Origin: Rhizaria sp. SCN 62-66 | Taxonomy: Eukaryota; Rhizaria, unplaced | Assembly: GCA_001724265.1 (NCBI GenBank) | Contig: MEDY01000449.1 | Coordinates: 1 to 32,475 of the forward strand | Direction of reading: 5' to 3' | Length of the DNA stretch: 32,475 nucleotides | Shown: piece after piece, positions 30,901-32,475 of the stretch | How the letters are laid out: every line of letters starts with the position of its first letter | How positions within the stretch are numbered: the stretch's first letter is position 1 | The notes under the pieces: generated by a model | What the model was told of the DNA's origin: nothing | What the model saw: only the letters and a program-made list of their open reading frames with translations | Database searches by the model: none | Program-made: the position numbers and the translations under genes

Positions 30901-32475
30901 ACGGGGGGCGCGGGGGCGAGGTGTGCTTCCGACTTCGGTCTCAGGCCCGGCGCAAAGCCTGGCTTTGGTGGCGCTACGGGCGGCGAGGCGGGCAATAAGG
31001 CGTCGTTCTCCACGGCGGCCAACGCAGGTGAGCACATGGGTGTACTGGAGCAACATCAGCAGCACGCGTCTGCGGTGTCCTCGTCGCCGTCGCAGTCTCT
31101 GCTGCAGCTGGAGCTGCCGAGCCCGCTCGTCGCGACTGCGCCCTTGACCCTCGCCCACGCGCTGTCCGGCTCCGACGCCCCCCGGAGTGCACTCGGCGCG
31201 GGTGGCGGTGACAGCGGCCCGGTGTCGGCGGCGAGTGAGTGGGCGGTTGCGGCATCCGCGGCCTGTGGCGCTGCGGCCGTCGCGGCAGCTGCACTGGCGT
31301 CGAGCGCTCAAGCACAGCACAGTGCGGTGCAGTGGCTACAGCTGCCGGATGTACCGTTGCTGCCCACTGCGTGCGTTAATGCGGACGCTACGTCTGCAAT
31401 TGCACTCGCCGCCGAGCCTCGTACTGTGACGACTGGAGTGAACAGTGCTGACTCCAGCGCGGCTTCTCAGTCAAGCGCTTTGTCGCAGCGCGCCGTTGCA
31501 TACAGCCGCGACGCACTGCCGCTGCTTGCGGCACTCACTGCGGTCGCGGACCCAGATACGTTAATCGCGACTACGTTCAGTCTCAATGACAACAACAACT
31601 TTGCGTCAGGTCATGGTAACCACAATATCCTTGCGCAAACGAAGGCCCGGTCCAAGGCCGAAGCTGCTGAAGCGGAGGCGGTGGCAGAGGCATCGGCGGA
31701 GGCCGTGACCGAGACTAGCTGGCGTCTGCTCAGCGCTCTGCGGTCGCGCTCTCCTGCGCTCGTCGCTTCCGCCGAGATTGCGTCTTTCCGCAGCGGCAAT
31801 AACAAAACGAGTGTTAAGAGCGGTTTCGATGCTGCGACAGCTGCTGCTGCAACGACAACGCTGTCTGATTTCACCACACAGACCACAATCCCCAACGTCA
31901 CTGGCGCTGGCGCTGCTGCCTCGACAGTTGAGTTAAAGAGCAGCGCACCGCACGGTCTGGCGCACTGCTACCGTCCCGTCATCACGCTCTCGCTCGCCAG
32001 CCTCGACCCGCTGCACTCGGTCGGCGCCGACAGATCTGCTCTGGCGATCACCACGCTCGCGGCGCCAGTGCCCAACCCCACGCTGCCTGCACTCACCGTC
32101 AAGAACAGCGGACAGAACCCGAGCCCGAGCCCGAGCCACAGCCAGGCGGAGAGCGACGCTGAGAGCGTGGAGGCGCGCGCGGCCGCAGTCATCGGCCGCG
32201 TCACTGGCGCGTTGCTGCCTCAGGCGCAGCGCGTGTTCGCCGAGGCCGCGCGGCCGTGGCACGCGCTTGCCGCCGCCGCCGCGGCCTCCTCCGACGCCGC
32301 CGCGCTCTCCGCGTGCGCGCTCGCCGACGCCGCGCGCGCCGCCACCGCCGCCGCCGCGGCCGCCGCCGCCGCGAGCACCGACGCTGCCGAGAGCGCCGTG
32401 GCTGCCGAGAGCGCCGCTGCCGTGGCCGCCGTGGCGCGCGCCGAGGAGGCTGCCACGGCGGCCGCGGCGGAGGCG
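27997..32475 (+). CDS. Giant Ala-rich P-loop protein, AAA-ATPase-like, 3' end outside window
   Basis: A frame open from the ATG at 27997 to the right edge (1,493 codons with no stop). The N terminus MSATRSLHVLRHLRTAPLRS is Arg-rich without acidic residues, a possible mitochondrial presequence. A GTACGT donor occurs at 28146 (ACAG|GTACGT), followed by a pyrimidine-rich stretch; the most likely intron is 28146..28256 (111 nt), but acceptors at 28181, 28187 and 28430 also keep the frame. A Cys-rich patch RCACCAAPLQC follows, then long Ala runs. YLLDTGGLHLVTQPPGYGKT at about residues 358-378 after splicing resembles the xP(R/P)xxGK(S/T) P-loop of AAA-ATPase-like (PF09820-type) proteins, where the phosphate loop is likewise preceded by Y-I/L-x-x-x-x-x-G. 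Beyond residue 450 the protein is mostly Ala/Ser/Pro/His-rich low-complexity sequence. No Walker B can be assigned. Function unknown; the ATPase call rests on one motif. Confidence 0.65.
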   Translation, partial: MSATRSLHVLRHLRTAPLRSGLLHSHHPGVATLQQILAVRSSVALTPTDRYVCLTYCFLSFSHSLLPPPHSCSSCLQFFPYLFQIASATRPAFGTTSAYVKKCVHAAAFLPSSISLHTSLAAPLSATAAPLVVSTLPRSILSLPSRSFASAAPPTPPTSLSMVPMFAAGSARFSALLPPTATAALALDMPAARPRCACCAAPLQCARPAAPGFLPRARLHLALAAAAAAAPAAASAAVAAAAASAAAARVGARAATAADTAAGSSGSGSGSGSASAGAGASVGAVGVAPEGDEMIQLARPAVCLYCQQQQAQQQLQPRHQQFPQRQRIDVSGHAQRRGDSYFDMFHIKRRFLYLRPPVAVQSHDATASFADASALTVPAIHTIPALLGSKTLHAAYLLDTGGLHLVTQPPGYGKTAFLSLVGVTGTARAAAVMTAFLLREPSFAAFADCSSAETRHAVYASTLRHNSTRHDAAATAAPQQSDLDSASQSNLSQSQLRPQSALPPQQGRLPLKAHAPGGGSLDAIHAALAVILSHNSNHNTNTHSTTSQSDSCSATLDSTADSGSDTRALAVERARATVRDAHALRVAVASALAAARPAAAAALPPPAAAASPLVVAHSPAHSAAHSAAHSAAAVQEGTAMDSSLARSSVTSASDAAEAADAAQTKPASDNVQPHNSASSASVPAVDTTSAVTAPSAAAAAAAAAVAAATAAAAAAMAFATDVSGPARPRFGGIALPSPGHRPVAATTVVVAAATAPTAAAAGGAGGAAYPAMVRPRAAPIESAPAQSAPAQCGPAHSLTTPGDDSFFAAATAVGMAHDGSPPHSQGDAAAAAATARAPSHAHAHAGDAYLLRAAGGQPRLFSAPGGFGTAAAPLRPPALQVPVQTALGPNALLMQQWKPLPANAIPPPAFVPTPAPRSALAPAPSSPSVAAPAAPAPAAAVPAAPAQSSGASAAASDGAALGGHYRRATGGAGARCASDFGLRPGAKPGFGGATGGEAGNKASFSTAANAGEHMGVLEQHQQHASAVSSSPSQSLLQLELPSPLVATAPLTLAHALSGSDAPRSALGAGGGDSGPVSAASEWAVAASAACGAAAVAAAALASSAQAQHSAVQWLQLPDVPLLPTACVNADATSAIALAAEPRTVTTGVNSADSSAASQSSALSQRAVAYSRDALPLLAALTAVADPDTLIATTFSLNDNNNFASGHGNHNILAQTKARSKAEAAEAEAVAEASAEAVTETSWRLLSALRSRSPALVASAEIASFRSGNNKTSVKSGFDAATAAAATTTLSDFTTQTTIPNVTGAGAAASTVELKSSAPHGLAHCYRPVITLSLASLDPLHSVGADRSALAITTLAAPVPNPTLPALTVKNSGQNPSPSPSHSQAESDAESVEARAAAVIGRVTGALLPQAQRVFAEAARPWHALAAAAAASSDAAALSACALADAARAATAAAAAAAAASTDAAESAVAAESAAAVAAVARAEEAATAAAAEA

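Noticed and set aside
1-32475. CRISPR arrays, bacterial operons, tRNA or rRNA genes
   Set aside because: No spaced direct repeats, no Shine-Dalgarno-led operons and no tRNA box patterns or rRNA sequence were seen; the introns show the DNA is eukaryotic nuclear.

Overview
This window is nuclear DNA from a unicellular eukaryote (a protist). The genes carry short spliceosomal introns (about 105-255 nt), the proteins are typically eukaryotic (ribosomal protein eL38, a HYPK-like chaperone, an SLC35B-type transporter, an asteroid-type PIN protein), and GC-rich exons alternate with AT-rich introns and spacers. I cannot fix the lineage from the sequence. A distinctive trait is the 5' splice site: 14 of the 15 introns I can place begin GTACGT or GTACGC and the fifteenth begins GTACCT, instead of the usual GTRAGT.

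Layout. Left edge (1-378): an unrecognised open frame running off the window, and a perfect 17-bp hairpin followed by AATAAA in the probable 3' UTR of the first gene. 379-8398 (-): a 2,624-residue Ala-rich protein with an asteroid/FEN-like PIN domain. 8682-9528 (+): a small secreted Cys-rich protein in four exons, resembling a plant/protist DUF4787-type family. 10093-10644 (+): ribosomal protein eL38. 10919-12000 (-): a secreted coiled-coil protein with an apparent one-base frameshift near its C terminus. 12704-13879 (-): a mitochondrial enoyl-CoA hydratase/isomerase-fold protein lacking both hydratase glutamates. 14385-15984 (+): an SLC35B2/B3-like nucleotide-sulfate/sugar transporter. 16646-17161 (-): dUTPase. 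17607-18043 (+): HYPK-like NatA partner.

19298-27500 holds a lineage-specific family of cell-surface proteins: three full-length members (19298-20564 +, 22118-23715 -, 25162-26271 -) and a decayed relic (about 27255-27500 -). Each full-length member has a signal peptide, a beta-rich-looking ectodomain with two conserved CKLS and CRLN cysteine motifs, a Cys-rich E-x-D-V-D-C-G-G module and a hydrophobic C-terminal tail like a GPI-attachment signal. The first member has an in-frame TAG just after its signal peptide. The spacers around them contain several GC-rich inverted-repeat blocks.

27997-32475 (+): the start of a second giant Ala-rich protein, open to the right edge, with a P-loop resembling AAA-ATPase-like (PF09820-type) domains.

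The ordinary genes form no operon or evident pathway. The surface-protein cluster and the two giant Ala-rich proteins are the accessory-looking parts of the window.
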